Origin: Paraburkholderia fungorum
GTDB taxonomy: Bacteria; Pseudomonadota; Gammaproteobacteria; Burkholderiales; Burkholderiaceae
Length of the DNA: 64,000 bases
NCBI RefSeq assembly: GCF_003610895.1
Contig: NZ_MCAS01000036.1
Span: forward strand, 1-64,000
Reading direction: 5' to 3'
Made by a program: the position numbers and the translations under genes. The notes below the pieces were generated by a model that did no database searches, was not told the DNA's origin, and saw nothing but the letters and a program-made list of their open reading frames with translations. Shown here piece by piece: positions 17,285 to 25,981 of the stretch (its first letter is position 1; every line of letters begins with the position of its first letter).

Positions 17285-17884
17285 ATGCGAAAAGGCGAAC
17301 AAACACGAGTCGCGATTCTCGAAGCAGCACTTGATCTGGCAAGCCGCGACGGACTGGAAGGTCTGACGATTGGGCTGCTGGCCGAGCGCATGCAGATGAG
17401 CAAAAGCGGTGTGTTCGCGCATTTCGGGTCACGCGAGGATTTGCAGGTTGAAGTCGTGCGCGAATATCACCGTCGTTTCGAAGACGAGGTGTTTTTCCCG
17501 AGCCTGCGTGAGCCTCGTGGATTGCCGCGCTTGCGCGCGATGATCTCCCGCTGGATTGAGAAGCGCATTCAGGAAGTCACCACTGGGTGCATCTACATCA
17601 GCGGCGCGGTCGAGTACGACGACCGCGGGGACAACCCGGTGCGCGAGCAACTGGTGTCGAGCGTGACGATCTGGCGTGCGGCGCTTACTCGTGCAATTTC
17701 GCAGGCGATGGAAGAAGGGCATCTGCGCGCCGATACCGATCCGCAACTGATGCTGTTCGAACTGTACAGCTTCACGCTCGGCCTGCATCACGACGCACGC
17801 TTCCTGCACTTGCCGGATGCTGTGCGTCTCACGTGGGCCGCGCTGGAAAAATTGATTGTTTCGTATCAGAGCGAAAGCCGTTAG
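17285..17884 (+). CDS. TetR/AcrR-family regulator of the beta-oxidation cluster
   Basis: 199 residues. The N-terminal helix-turn-helix covers about residues 8-55: ILEAALDLASRDGLEGLTIG, then LLAERMQMSKSGVFAHFGSR. The rest is an all-helical ligand domain with a conserved Cys/Tyr patch (TTGCIYISGAVEYDD near residue 99). It lies 96 bases upstream of an acyl-CoA dehydrogenase gene on the same strand and behind a PsrA-like palindrome, so an acyl-CoA-responsive repressor of fatty-acid breakdown is likely. The ligand is inferred from context only. No clear Shine-Dalgarno precedes the ATG. Confidence 0.85.
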   Translation: MRKGEQTRVAILEAALDLASRDGLEGLTIGLLAERMQMSKSGVFAHFGSREDLQVEVVREYHRRFEDEVFFPSLREPRGLPRLRAMISRWIEKRIQEVTTGCIYISGAVEYDDRGDNPVREQLVSSVTIWRAALTRAISQAMEEGHLRADTDPQLMLFELYSFTLGLHHDARFLHLPDAVRLTWAALEKLIVSYQSESR

Positions 17885-17980
17885 CAAGACCGCCGAAATC
17901 AAACAGATTAAGCGGCGCTGAAAGTCCGTCTCGTCGGATGAGCTAATAGCCTGGCTCCTTGTCAAACTTTGGAGAGAGTC

Positions 17981-19768
17981 ATGGGACAGTACGCCGCGCC
18001 GCTGCGCGACATGCAATTCGTTTTGCACGAGCTGCTTAACGTCGAAGGCGAGATCAAGCAGATGCCGAAGCACGCGGATCTCGATGCGGACACGATCAAC
18101 GCCGTGCTCGAAGAGGCCGGCAAGTTCTGTTCCGAAGTACTGTTCCCGCTCAATCACAGCGGCGACCAGGAAGGCTGCACGTACGTCGGCGACGGCGTCG
18201 TGACCACGCCGAAGGGCTTCAAGGAAGCCTACAAGCAATATGTGGAAGCCGGCTGGCCGGCACTCGGCTGCGATCCGGAGTACGGTGGCCAGGGCCTGCC
18301 CGCATTCGTCAACAACGCGCTGTACGAAATGCTGAACTCGGCAAATCAGGCGTGGACGATGTACCCGGGCCTGTCGCACGGCGCGTACGAATGTCTGCAC
18401 GCGCATGGCACGCCGGAATTGCAGCAACGCTATCTGCCGAAGCTGGTCGCGGGCGTCTGGACCGGCACGATGTGTCTGACCGAGCCGCATTGCGGCACCG
18501 ACCTCGGCATTCTGCGCACCAAGGCAGAACCGAACAGCGACGGTTCGTACGCGATCAGCGGCACGAAGATTTTCATCTCCAGCGGCGAACACGATCTCTC
18601 GGAGAACATCGTTCACCTGGTGCTGGCGCGTCTGCCGGGCGCACCGAACGGCACCAAGGGCATCTCGCTTTTCATCGTGCCGAAGTTCATCCCGAACGAA
18701 GCGGGCGAACCGGGCGAGCGCAACGGCGTGAAGTGCGGTTCCATCGAACACAAGATGGGCATTCACGGCAACGCAACCGCTGTGATCAATCTGGACAACG
18801 CGAAGGGCTGGCTGGTCGGTGAGCCGAACAAGGGCTTGAACGCGATGTTCGTGATGATGAACGCCGCGCGTCTGGGCGTCGGCATGCAAAGCCTGGGTCT
18901 GACCGAAATCGGCTATCAGAACTCGCTCACGTACGCGAAAGAGCGTCTGCAAATGCGCTCGCTGACGGGCCCGAAAGCGCCGGAAAAAGCCGCTGATCCG
19001 ATCATCGTCCACCCGGACGTGCGTCGCATGCTGCTCACGCAGAAGGCCTACGCTGAAGGCGCGCGCGCGTTCTCGTACTGGTCCGCGCTGCACATCGACA
19101 AGGAACTGTCGCACGCCGACGAATCGGTGCGTAAAGACGCGGCGGATCTGGTCGCGCTGCTCACGCCGATCCTGAAGGCGTTCCTCTCGGACAACGCGTT
19201 CGAGAGCACCAATCACGCCATGCAGATTTACGGCGGCCACGGCTTTATCGCCGAGTGGGGCATGGAGCAATACGTGCGCGATGCGCGTATCAACATGATC
19301 TACGAAGGCACCAACGCGATTCAGGCGCTCGACCTGCTCGGCCGCAAGATTCTCGGCGACATGGGTGCGAAGATGAAGAAGTTCGGCAAGCTGGTGTCGG
19401 ATTTCGTCGAAGCTGAAGGCGTGAAGCCGGAAATGCAGGAGTTCATCAACCCGCTCGCCGACATCGGCGAAAAGGTGCAGAAGCTGACGATGGAAATCGG
19501 CATGAAAGCCATGCAGAACCCGGACGAGGTTGGCGCCGCTGCCGTGCCGTATCTGCGCACCGTCGGCCACCTGGTGTTCTCGTACTTCTGGGCGCGCATG
19601 GCGCGTATCGCGCTGGACAACGAAGCATCGGGCGATCCGTTCTACAAGGCGAAGCTGGCTACCGCACGCTTCTATTTCGCGAAGCTGCTGCCGGAAACGG
19701 CGATGACGATCCGTCAGGCACGCGCCGGTTCGAAGTCGATGATGGACGTCGAAGAGTCGCTGTTCTAA
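17981..19768 (+). CDS. Acyl-CoA dehydrogenase, FadE/DmdC-type
   Basis: 595 residues from the ATG at 17981, which has a GGAGAG ribosome site. FAD enzyme that oxidises acyl-CoA to trans-2-enoyl-CoA. Seen: MCLTEPHCGTDLG near residue 165 (flavin/substrate loop), KIFISSGEHD near 195, and IYEGTNAIQALDLLG near 435 with the catalytic glutamate of YEGT. The about 120-residue C-terminal extension is typical of the 595-residue family with an extra C-terminal domain, which includes DmdC; this differs from the 814-residue E. coli FadE. With the FadN-type and FadA genes downstream it supplies the first step of beta-oxidation. Chain-length preference cannot be read. Confidence 0.92.
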   Translation: MGQYAAPLRDMQFVLHELLNVEGEIKQMPKHADLDADTINAVLEEAGKFCSEVLFPLNHSGDQEGCTYVGDGVVTTPKGFKEAYKQYVEAGWPALGCDPEYGGQGLPAFVNNALYEMLNSANQAWTMYPGLSHGAYECLHAHGTPELQQRYLPKLVAGVWTGTMCLTEPHCGTDLGILRTKAEPNSDGSYAISGTKIFISSGEHDLSENIVHLVLARLPGAPNGTKGISLFIVPKFIPNEAGEPGERNGVKCGSIEHKMGIHGNATAVINLDNAKGWLVGEPNKGLNAMFVMMNAARLGVGMQSLGLTEIGYQNSLTYAKERLQMRSLTGPKAPEKAADPIIVHPDVRRMLLTQKAYAEGARAFSYWSALHIDKELSHADESVRKDAADLVALLTPILKAFLSDNAFESTNHAMQIYGGHGFIAEWGMEQYVRDARINMIYEGTNAIQALDLLGRKILGDMGAKMKKFGKLVSDFVEAEGVKPEMQEFINPLADIGEKVQKLTMEIGMKAMQNPDEVGAAAVPYLRTVGHLVFSYFWARMARIALDNEASGDPFYKAKLATARFYFAKLLPETAMTIRQARAGSKSMMDVEESLF

Positions 19769-19788
19769 GGCACCTACCTTACGGCAAG

Positions 19789-19817
19789 CGCCACGCCCTC
19801 AAGAGGCGTGGCGTCTT
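19789..19817 (+). terminator. Hairpin in the acyl-CoA dehydrogenase - fadN gap
   Basis: The 9-bp stem CGCCACGCC (19789-19797) pairs with GGCGTGGCG (19805-19813) around CTCAAGA, followed by TCTT. The U-tract is short, so it may be a partial terminator or a processing/stability hairpin that sets the relative levels of the two genes. Confidence 0.45.
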
Positions 19818-19891
19818 CCACCGCCACAAGCCACACATCGCGAACGTAAGAGACACATTCGCGACACCGCATAACTCCCCGGAGGAACGAC

Positions 19892-22327
19892 GTGAGCAAT
19901 CTGATCATTCGCAAGGTAGCCGTGCTCGGCGCCGGCGTGATGGGCGCGCAGATCGCCGCGCACCTGATCAACGCCAAGGTGCCCGTGCTGCTGTTCGACC
20001 TTCCTGCAAAAGAAGGCCCGAAGAACGCGATTGCCCTGAAGGCGATCGAGAATCTGAAGAAGCTGTCGCCCGCGCCGTTCGGCGTGAAGGACGACGCGCA
20101 ATACATCCAGCCGGCGAATTACGACGACGACATCGAAAAGCTCGCCGAGTGCGACCTCGTGATCGAAGCGATCGCCGAACGCATGGACTGGAAGCACGAC
20201 CTGTACAAGAAGGTGTCGCCGCACATCGCACCGAATGCGATCTTCGCGACCAACACGTCGGGTCTGTCGATCACCGAACTGTCGAACGGTTTCTCGGATG
20301 AGCTGAAGGCGCGCTTCTGCGGCGTGCACTTCTTCAATCCGCCGCGCTACATGCACCTGGTCGAACTGATTCCGACTGCCACGACGCGTCCGGAAATCCT
20401 CGACCAACTCGAATCGTTCCTGACGAGCGTGGTCGGCAAGGGCGTCGTGCGCGCGAAAGACACGCCGAACTTCATCGCCAACCGCGTCGGTATTTTCTCG
20501 ATCCTGGCAGTTATCACCGAAGCTGCGAAGTTCGGCCTGCGTTTCGACGAAGTGGACGATCTGACGGGCTCGCGTCTGGGTCGCGCGAAGTCGGCAACGT
20601 TCCGCACGGCTGACGTGGTCGGTCTCGACACGATGGCGCACGTCATCAAGACGATGCAGGACACGTTGAAGGACGACCCGTTCTTTCCGGTTTACGAAAC
20701 GCCGCCCGTGCTGGCTGAACTCGTGAAGAAGGGCGCGCTCGGTCAGAAGACCGGCGGCGGCTTCTACAAGAAAGAAGGCAAGGCCATCAAGGTGCTCGAC
20801 CCGAAAACGGGCACATACGTCGACGGCGGCGCGAAAGCCGACGAACTGGTTGGCCGCATTCTGAAGCGCCCGCCGGCAGAGCGTCTGAAGCTCTTGCGCG
20901 AATCGGAGCATCCGCAAGCGCAATTCCTGTGGTCGATTTTCCGCGACGTGTATCACTACATCGGCGTGCATCTGGAATCGATCGCCGACAACGCGCGCGA
21001 CGTCGATCTGGCGATTCGCTGGGGCTTCGGCTGGAACGAAGGCCCGTTCGAAGGCTGGCAGACGGCCGGCTGGAAGCAGGTCGCCGAATGGGTGCAGGAA
21101 GACATCGCGGCGGGCAAGGCGCTCTCGAACGTGCCGCTGCCGTCGTGGGTGCTGGAAGGCCCGGTTGCCGAGAAGGGCGGCGTGCATACGAACGAAGGTT
21201 CGTGGTCGCCGGCTTCGAAGACGTTTGTGCCGCGTTCCTCGCTGTCGGTCTACGACAAGCAGGTGTTCCGTGCACCGCTGGTCGGCGAAACGTCGGCTGA
21301 TCCGAAGACCTACGGCAAGACGCTGTTCGAAACCGACGCCGTGCGCGCATGGGTCGACGATCGTGCAGGCGAGAACGACGTCCTGATCGTCTCGTTCAAG
21401 AGCAAGATGAACACGATCGGACCGTCGGTGATCGACGGTCTGACGCAGGCGATCGAACTGGCCGAGAAGGACTACAAGGGTCTGGTCGTGTGGCAGCCGA
21501 CGTCGCTGAAACTCGGCACGCCGGGCGGCCCGTTCTCCGCAGGTGCGAACCTCGAAGAAGCCATGCCTGCGTTCATGATGGGCGGCGCAAAGGGCATTGA
21601 GCCGTTCGTGAAGAAATTCCAGCAAGGCATGCTGCGCGTGAAGTACGCGAGCGTGCCGGTCATCTCGGCGGTGTCGGGCATTGCGCTCGGCGGCGGCTGC
21701 GAGCTGGCGCTGCATAGCGCGAAGCGTGTCGCACACATCGAGAGCTATATCGGCCTGGTGGAAGTCGGCGTGGGTCTCGTGCCCGCGGGCGGCGGTCTGA
21801 AGGAAGCGGCGCTGCGCGCGGCGGAAGCCGCGACTGCAGCCGGCGCGACCAACGACCTGCTCAAGTTCGTGCAGAAGTCATTCGAAAACGCGGCGATGGC
21901 GAAGGTCTCGGCCTCGGCACTCGACGCCCGAGCCATGGGCTACCTGAAACCGTCCGACACGATCGTCTTCAACGTGTTCGAACTGCTCGACATTGCGAAG
22001 AAAGAAGCGCGCGCGCTGTCCGCCGCGGGTTACCGTCCGCCGCTGCGTGTCACGCAAGTGCCGGTGGCGGGCCGCTCGGCGATTGCGACCATCAAGGCAT
22101 CGCTCGTCAACATGCGCGACGGCCGTTTCATCAGCGAGCACGATTTCCTGATCGCGAGCCGCATCGCGGAAGCGGTGTGTGGCGGTGACGTGGAAGCCGG
22201 CAGTCTCGTCGACGAAGAATGGCTGCTCAAACTCGAGCGTCAGGCGTTCGTCGATCTGCTCGGTACGCAAAAGACGCAGGAACGGATCATGGGCATGCTG
22301 CAAACCGGCAAGCCGGTGCGCAACTAA
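19892..22327 (+). CDS. fadN: FadN-type 3-hydroxyacyl-CoA dehydrogenase / enoyl-CoA hydratase
   Basis: 811-residue bifunctional enzyme for the hydration and NAD-dependent oxidation steps of beta-oxidation. The dehydrogenase half comes first: AVLGAGVMGAQIAAHL near residue 5-20 (Rossmann loop), FFNPPRYMHLVEL near 148, and FIANRVGIFSILAV near 190. The crotonase half follows (about residues 480-700), with FSAGANLEE near 546 and GIALGGGCELALHSAKR near 595. This order is the reverse of E. coli FadB and matches B. subtilis FadN. Start is GTG 19892 with a GGAGGA ribosome site. Thiolase follows after 25 bases. Confidence 0.92.
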   Translation: MSNLIIRKVAVLGAGVMGAQIAAHLINAKVPVLLFDLPAKEGPKNAIALKAIENLKKLSPAPFGVKDDAQYIQPANYDDDIEKLAECDLVIEAIAERMDWKHDLYKKVSPHIAPNAIFATNTSGLSITELSNGFSDELKARFCGVHFFNPPRYMHLVELIPTATTRPEILDQLESFLTSVVGKGVVRAKDTPNFIANRVGIFSILAVITEAAKFGLRFDEVDDLTGSRLGRAKSATFRTADVVGLDTMAHVIKTMQDTLKDDPFFPVYETPPVLAELVKKGALGQKTGGGFYKKEGKAIKVLDPKTGTYVDGGAKADELVGRILKRPPAERLKLLRESEHPQAQFLWSIFRDVYHYIGVHLESIADNARDVDLAIRWGFGWNEGPFEGWQTAGWKQVAEWVQEDIAAGKALSNVPLPSWVLEGPVAEKGGVHTNEGSWSPASKTFVPRSSLSVYDKQVFRAPLVGETSADPKTYGKTLFETDAVRAWVDDRAGENDVLIVSFKSKMNTIGPSVIDGLTQAIELAEKDYKGLVVWQPTSLKLGTPGGPFSAGANLEEAMPAFMMGGAKGIEPFVKKFQQGMLRVKYASVPVISAVSGIALGGGCELALHSAKRVAHIESYIGLVEVGVGLVPAGGGLKEAALRAAEAATAAGATNDLLKFVQKSFENAAMAKVSASALDARAMGYLKPSDTIVFNVFELLDIAKKEARALSAAGYRPPLRVTQVPVAGRSAIATIKASLVNMRDGRFISEHDFLIASRIAEAVCGGDVEAGSLVDEEWLLKLERQAFVDLLGTQKTQERIMGMLQTGKPVRN

Positions 22328-22352
22328 GCGACGAACGAAAACGGAGCTTTAA

Positions 22353-23552
22353 ATGACAAAGCAATTGCAAGACGCATACATCGTCGCCGCGAGCCGCACG
22401 CCGATCGGCAAGGCGCCGCGCGGGATGTTCAAGAACACGCGCCCGGACGAACTGCTGGTGCACGCGATCAAGTCGGCCGTGGCGCAAGTGCCCGGCCTCG
22501 ACACCAAGGTGATCGAAGACGCGATCATCGGCTGCGCGATTCCGGAAGCGGAACAAGGGCTGAACGTCGCGCGCATGGGCGCACTGCTGGCCGGCCTGCC
22601 GAACACGGTGGGCGGCGTCACGGTGAACCGTTTCTGTGCTTCGGGCCTGACCGCGCTCGCCATGGCGGCTGACCGGATTCGCGTCGGCGAATCGGACGCG
22701 ATGATCGCGGGCGGCTGCGAATCGATGAGCATGGTGCCGATGATGGGCAACAAGCCGTCGATGTCGCCGCATATCTTCGACCGTAACGAAGACATCGGCA
22801 TCGCCTACGGCATGGGTCTGACGGCGGAGAAGGTCGCCGAGCGCTGGAAGATCAGCCGCGAAGCACAAGACGCGTTCTCGGTCGAGTCGCATCGCCGTGC
22901 CATCGCCGCGCAGCAGGCCGGCGAGTTCAACGACGAAATCGCGGCGTACACGATTACCGAGCGTTTCCCCGACCTCGCTACCGGCGAAGTGCGTATCAAG
23001 ACGCGTGAAGTCGCGCTCGACGAAGGCCCGCGTGCGGAAACGTCGCTGGAAGGTCTGGCGAAACTGCGCGCGGTGTTCGCGAACAAGGGTTCGGTGACGG
23101 CGGGCAACAGCTCGCAGACATCGGACGGCGCGGGCGCGTTGATCGTCGTGTCGGAAAAGATGCTGAAGGAATTCAACCTGACGCCGCTCGCCCGTTTCGT
23201 CAGCTTCGCCGTGCGCGGCGTGCCGCCGGAAATCATGGGTATCGGCCCGAAGGAAGCGATTCCGGCCGCGTTGAAGGCCGCCGGTCTGAAGATCGAGGAC
23301 ATGGACTGGATCGAGCTGAACGAGGCGTTCGCCGCGCAATCGCTGGCGGTGATTCAGGACCTCGGCCTCGATCCGTCGAAGATCAACCCGCTTGGCGGCG
23401 CGATCGCACTCGGCCACCCGCTGGGCGCGACGGGCGCAATCCGTGCGTCGACGGTTGTGCACGGCCTGCGCCGCCGCAACTTCAAGTACGGCATGGTGAC
23501 GATGTGCGTGGGCACCGGCATGGGTGCGGCGGGCATCATCGAACGTCTGTAA
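22353..23552 (+). CDS. fadA: Acetyl-CoA C-acyltransferase (3-ketoacyl-CoA thiolase)
   Basis: 399-residue thiolase that cleaves 3-ketoacyl-CoA to acetyl-CoA and a shortened acyl-CoA. The nucleophile cysteine lies in VNRFCASGLTA near residue 94, the signature NEAFAAQSLAV near 325, the histidine in GGAIALGHPLGATGA near 350, and the second catalytic cysteine in MVTMCVGTGMGAAG near 386. It follows fadN by 25 bases with a GGAG ribosome site, so both halves of the trifunctional complex are co-expressed. A strong terminator follows. Confidence 0.95.
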   Translation: MTKQLQDAYIVAASRTPIGKAPRGMFKNTRPDELLVHAIKSAVAQVPGLDTKVIEDAIIGCAIPEAEQGLNVARMGALLAGLPNTVGGVTVNRFCASGLTALAMAADRIRVGESDAMIAGGCESMSMVPMMGNKPSMSPHIFDRNEDIGIAYGMGLTAEKVAERWKISREAQDAFSVESHRRAIAAQQAGEFNDEIAAYTITERFPDLATGEVRIKTREVALDEGPRAETSLEGLAKLRAVFANKGSVTAGNSSQTSDGAGALIVVSEKMLKEFNLTPLARFVSFAVRGVPPEIMGIGPKEAIPAALKAAGLKIEDMDWIELNEAFAAQSLAVIQDLGLDPSKINPLGGAIALGHPLGATGAIRASTVVHGLRRRNFKYGMVTMCVGTGMGAAGIIERL

Positions 23553-23608
23553 GCGTGTTTGCCCAGGTCCTGACAGTGATCCTTGCAGCGCCCCCCTAAG
23601 GACCGCGG

Positions 23609-23647
23609 AAACGGTTCGCAGGCCAACCGGCTTGCGAACCGTTTTTT
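23609..23647 (+). terminator. Rho-independent terminator after fadA
   Basis: A 16-bp stem beginning AAACGGTTCGCA and ending TGCGAACCGTTT with an inner GCC/GGC pairing (one G-T pair) and an AACC loop, followed by a T-run at 23642-23647. It separates fadA from the enoyl-CoA hydratase gene 31 bases further on, which must then rely on read-through or its own promoter. Confidence 0.88.
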
Positions 23648-23677
23648 CCATTCAGCAGCAAAGAGGAATACGAGGAG

Positions 23678-24448
23678 ATGACAATGGATATTCTGGTCGA
23701 GCGCGCCGACGGCGTGCTGACGATTGCCTTCAACCGCCCCGACAAGAAAAACGCGATCACGGCCGCGATGTATCAGACGATGGCCGACGCACTGGTCGAA
23801 GCGCAGGGCGATGCATCGGTCCGGGCGATTCTGATTCGTGGCAGCGTCGGCATCTTCAGCGCCGGCAACGATCTCGAAGACTTCATGAAGACGCCCCCCG
23901 GTAGCGAAAATTCGCCGGTGTTCCAGTTCCTGCGCGCCATCAGTTCGGCGGAAAAGCCGGTGGTGGTGTCGGTAGCGGGGCCGGCAGTCGGCATCGGCAC
24001 GACGCTGCTGCTGCACTGCGATCTGGTGTATGCGGCGAATACGGCGAGCTTTTCGCTGCCGTTCACGCAGCTCGGGCTGTGTCCGGAAGCGGCGTCGAGT
24101 TTGCTGTTGCAACGCGTGGCCGGTTATCAGGCCGCGGCGGAAAAACTGCTGCTCGGCGAAGCATTCGACGCCGCGGAAGCGCAGCGCATGGGCTTCGTGA
24201 ATCGCGTGTTGCCGGTGGCTGAGGTCGATGCGTTCGCCGCCGCGCAAGCGGCGAAGCTGGCGGCGCTGCCGGCTTCGTCGCTGCGGGTGACGAAGAGTCT
24301 GATGAAGCGCGCGAGCCAGCAGGAGCTGCAAACGCAGATGGCCGAGGAGGCGGTGCACTTCGGCAAGATGCTGCTCGCGCCGGAAGCGCGTGAGGCGTTC
24401 AAGGCGTTCTTCGAGAAGCGCAAGCCGAACTTCCGGCAGTTCGATTGA
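23678..24448 (+). CDS. Enoyl-CoA hydratase/isomerase family protein, isomerase-like
   Basis: 256-residue crotonase-fold protein. Seen: FNRPDKKNAIT near residue 16, the CoA oxyanion-hole strand FSAGNDLEDF near 62, and VAGPAVGIGTTLLLHCDL near 97. Where classical hydratases have a Gly-Ala-Gly-Gly loop with the second catalytic glutamate, this one reads LGLCPEAASSLLL near 130, as in delta3-delta2-enoyl-CoA isomerases and PaaG-like enzymes. Isomerisation of unsaturated intermediates is therefore more likely than hydration (inference). Two starts are possible, 23678 and 23684; an AGGAG ribosome site fits both. It lies beyond the fadA terminator. Confidence 0.85.
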   Translation: MTMDILVERADGVLTIAFNRPDKKNAITAAMYQTMADALVEAQGDASVRAILIRGSVGIFSAGNDLEDFMKTPPGSENSPVFQFLRAISSAEKPVVVSVAGPAVGIGTTLLLHCDLVYAANTASFSLPFTQLGLCPEAASSLLLQRVAGYQAAAEKLLLGEAFDAAEAQRMGFVNRVLPVAEVDAFAAAQAAKLAALPASSLRVTKSLMKRASQQELQTQMAEEAVHFGKMLLAPEAREAFKAFFEKRKPNFRQFD

Positions 24449-24471
24449 GCCAGTTGCGGTGCGGGTGGGTT

Positions 24472-24500
24472 CAGACACCTGAAAATAATTCAGGCGTCTG
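24472..24500. terminator. Inverted repeat between convergent enoyl-CoA hydratase and fdhD genes
   Basis: CAGACACCTGAA pairs with TTCAGGCGTCTG around AATAA with a single mismatch. No T-run follows on either strand. Its position between two convergent stops suggests a bidirectional terminator or mRNA end-stabiliser. Confidence 0.45.
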
Positions 24501-24506
24501 GAACGC

Positions 24507-25346
24507 TCAGGGTTGCGCCGGCTGCAAGGTGTCGTAATCGACGTAGCTGGTTTCCCGGCAGAAGCTGACAAGCCGCACGCCCGCTTTGCGGGCAATCGCA
24601 ATCGCCAGCGACGACGGAGCCGAAATCGTCGCGACCATCGGCACGTCGACACGCGCTGCCTTGCGCACCAGCTCGTAGCTGGCACGGCTCGACAGAAACA
24701 CAAAACCTTCACGGGTGTCCGCGCGATCGAGCACCAACTGGCCGATCAGCTTGTCGAGCGCGTTGTGACGGCCGACGTCTTCGAACGCGTAGCGGATCGC
24801 GCCTGCCGCGTCGCACCATGCGGCGGCGTGCAGGCCGCCGGTCAGACGCGTCAGCGCCTGGTGTTCGGGCAATTCGCGCGCGGCACGAGCGATCGCATCC
24901 GGCGCAAGCCGTTGCAGAAAGCCTGTGTCAGGCACGCGTTCCGGTTTCAGATCCAGCAGATCGATGCTTTCGATGCCGCATACGCCGCAGCCGGTGCGCC
25001 CGGCGAGCGCGCGGCGCTTTTCCTTCAGCGCGACGAAAGCCTGTTGCACGACCTTCAATTGCACTTCGGCGTGCGGCAATTCGTCGTCGTCGTGCAGTTC
25101 GACCTCGATATCCTGAATGTCGCTGCCGCGTTCCACGATCCCTTCCGAAATCGCAAAACCGACCGCGAACGCTTCCAGATCGCGTGGCGTGCACATCATC
25201 ACCGCATGCGAGATGCCGTTGAAGACGAGCGCCACCGGCCACTCCTGACCGACGTGATCGGTGACGGTTTCGACCGCCGCGCCGCGATGCCGGTGCACCT
25301 CGCGCTCCACGGCGCCGGGCTGTCCGGCTGTTTCCAGTTCGTTCAA
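24507..25346 (-). CDS. fdhD: Formate dehydrogenase accessory sulfurtransferase FdhD
   Basis: 279 residues. FdhD passes sulfur from IscS to the molybdenum cofactor of formate dehydrogenases. Seen: PVALVFNGISHAVMMCTPRD near residue 35-54, FAVGFAISEGIV near 61, the catalytic CxxC in GCGVCGIESID near 118, and AFEDVGRHNALDKLIG near 188. The start at 25346 is TTG, chosen because a GGAG ribosome site lies nine bases before it and no ATG fits. No formate dehydrogenase gene is in this window. It is divergent from the nitrate-reductase-associated protein gene, 158 bases away. Confidence 0.95.
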   Translation of the reverse strand: MNELETAGQPGAVEREVHRHRGAAVETVTDHVGQEWPVALVFNGISHAVMMCTPRDLEAFAVGFAISEGIVERGSDIQDIEVELHDDDELPHAEVQLKVVQQAFVALKEKRRALAGRTGCGVCGIESIDLLDLKPERVPDTGFLQRLAPDAIARAARELPEHQALTRLTGGLHAAAWCDAAGAIRYAFEDVGRHNALDKLIGQLVLDRADTREGFVFLSSRASYELVRKAARVDVPMVATISAPSSLAIAIARKAGVRLVSFCRETSYVDYDTLQPAQP

Positions 25347-25504
25347 GCGATTTCACTCCTTTCATGCCGCGCGCGTTTGAGCCGCGTGCAGCCTTGCCCG
25401 GCGGCGCGAAGCGGCGCCAGACCACACCGCTATCGCGCGAATAAGGTTCTAAAATACCTCAAGCTGGGCTTGCGTGTTGCCCGCCACCAAAGGGGAATAC
25501 TGTC

Positions 25505-25981
25505 ATGGCACTCAACGAAGCACCGCTTCTGTTCAACTTCGAAGTTGCGTCTTCGGAGAATTTCACCTTCATTCCGATGTCGGTGCGTTTCAATCTCGAT
25601 CGCTTCGGGTTGCGCATCACGCTTGAGCAGTGGCAGTTGTTGCCGCTCGAAGACCGCAAGCTGCTGGCACGGTTTCCGGTCGAGGAAGACACGGAAATCG
25701 AGCCGAATTTCGACCATGCGCTGTTCGAAATGCTGCGCACGCACGCGAATGTCGAGCCGGAGTGGTTCACACCCGAGGCAGCGCCTGTCTGGCGCCGTAC
25801 CGATGCCGTACCCGAGGGTGTCGCGCATCAGGCAGGACTTGCCGGTATGGCCGTGCCGGGCGTTGCTCAGTGGGCCGAACTCGAGCCGTTCAAGCGCTAT
25901 GTACTGGCTAAATTGTCGCGTAAGCCGGAAAGCAACCACGACTTCGTTCCCGCGATGAAGGAATTTGGCGCGGCCGGCTAG
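25505..25981 (+). CDS. Nitrate-reductase-associated protein family
   Basis: 158 residues resembling the small conserved family named for genes beside nitrate reductase in cyanobacteria. Seen: LLFNFEVASSENFTFIPMSV near residue 8, RFNLDRFGLRITLEQWQLLP near 29, and WAELEPFKRYVLAKLSRK near 124; the whole looks soluble and helical. Its biochemical role is unknown. The divergent neighbour is fdhD, which matures another molybdenum enzyme, so a link to molybdoenzyme assembly is a reasonable guess. The last four codons and the stop lie in the 14-bp tandem repeat array that follows. Confidence 0.75.
   Translation: MALNEAPLLFNFEVASSENFTFIPMSVRFNLDRFGLRITLEQWQLLPLEDRKLLARFPVEEDTEIEPNFDHALFEMLRTHANVEPEWFTPEAAPVWRRTDAVPEGVAHQAGLAGMAVPGVAQWAELEPFKRYVLAKLSRKPESNHDFVPAMKEFGAAG

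Noticed and set aside
19799..21736. Antisense open frame of 645 codons opposite fadN
   Set aside because: Arg/His-rich shadow of a GC-rich gene, not a protein.
23609..23647. Possible riboswitch-like hairpin before the enoyl-CoA hydratase gene
   Set aside because: The long perfect stem followed at once by a T-run is a standard intrinsic terminator of fadA.
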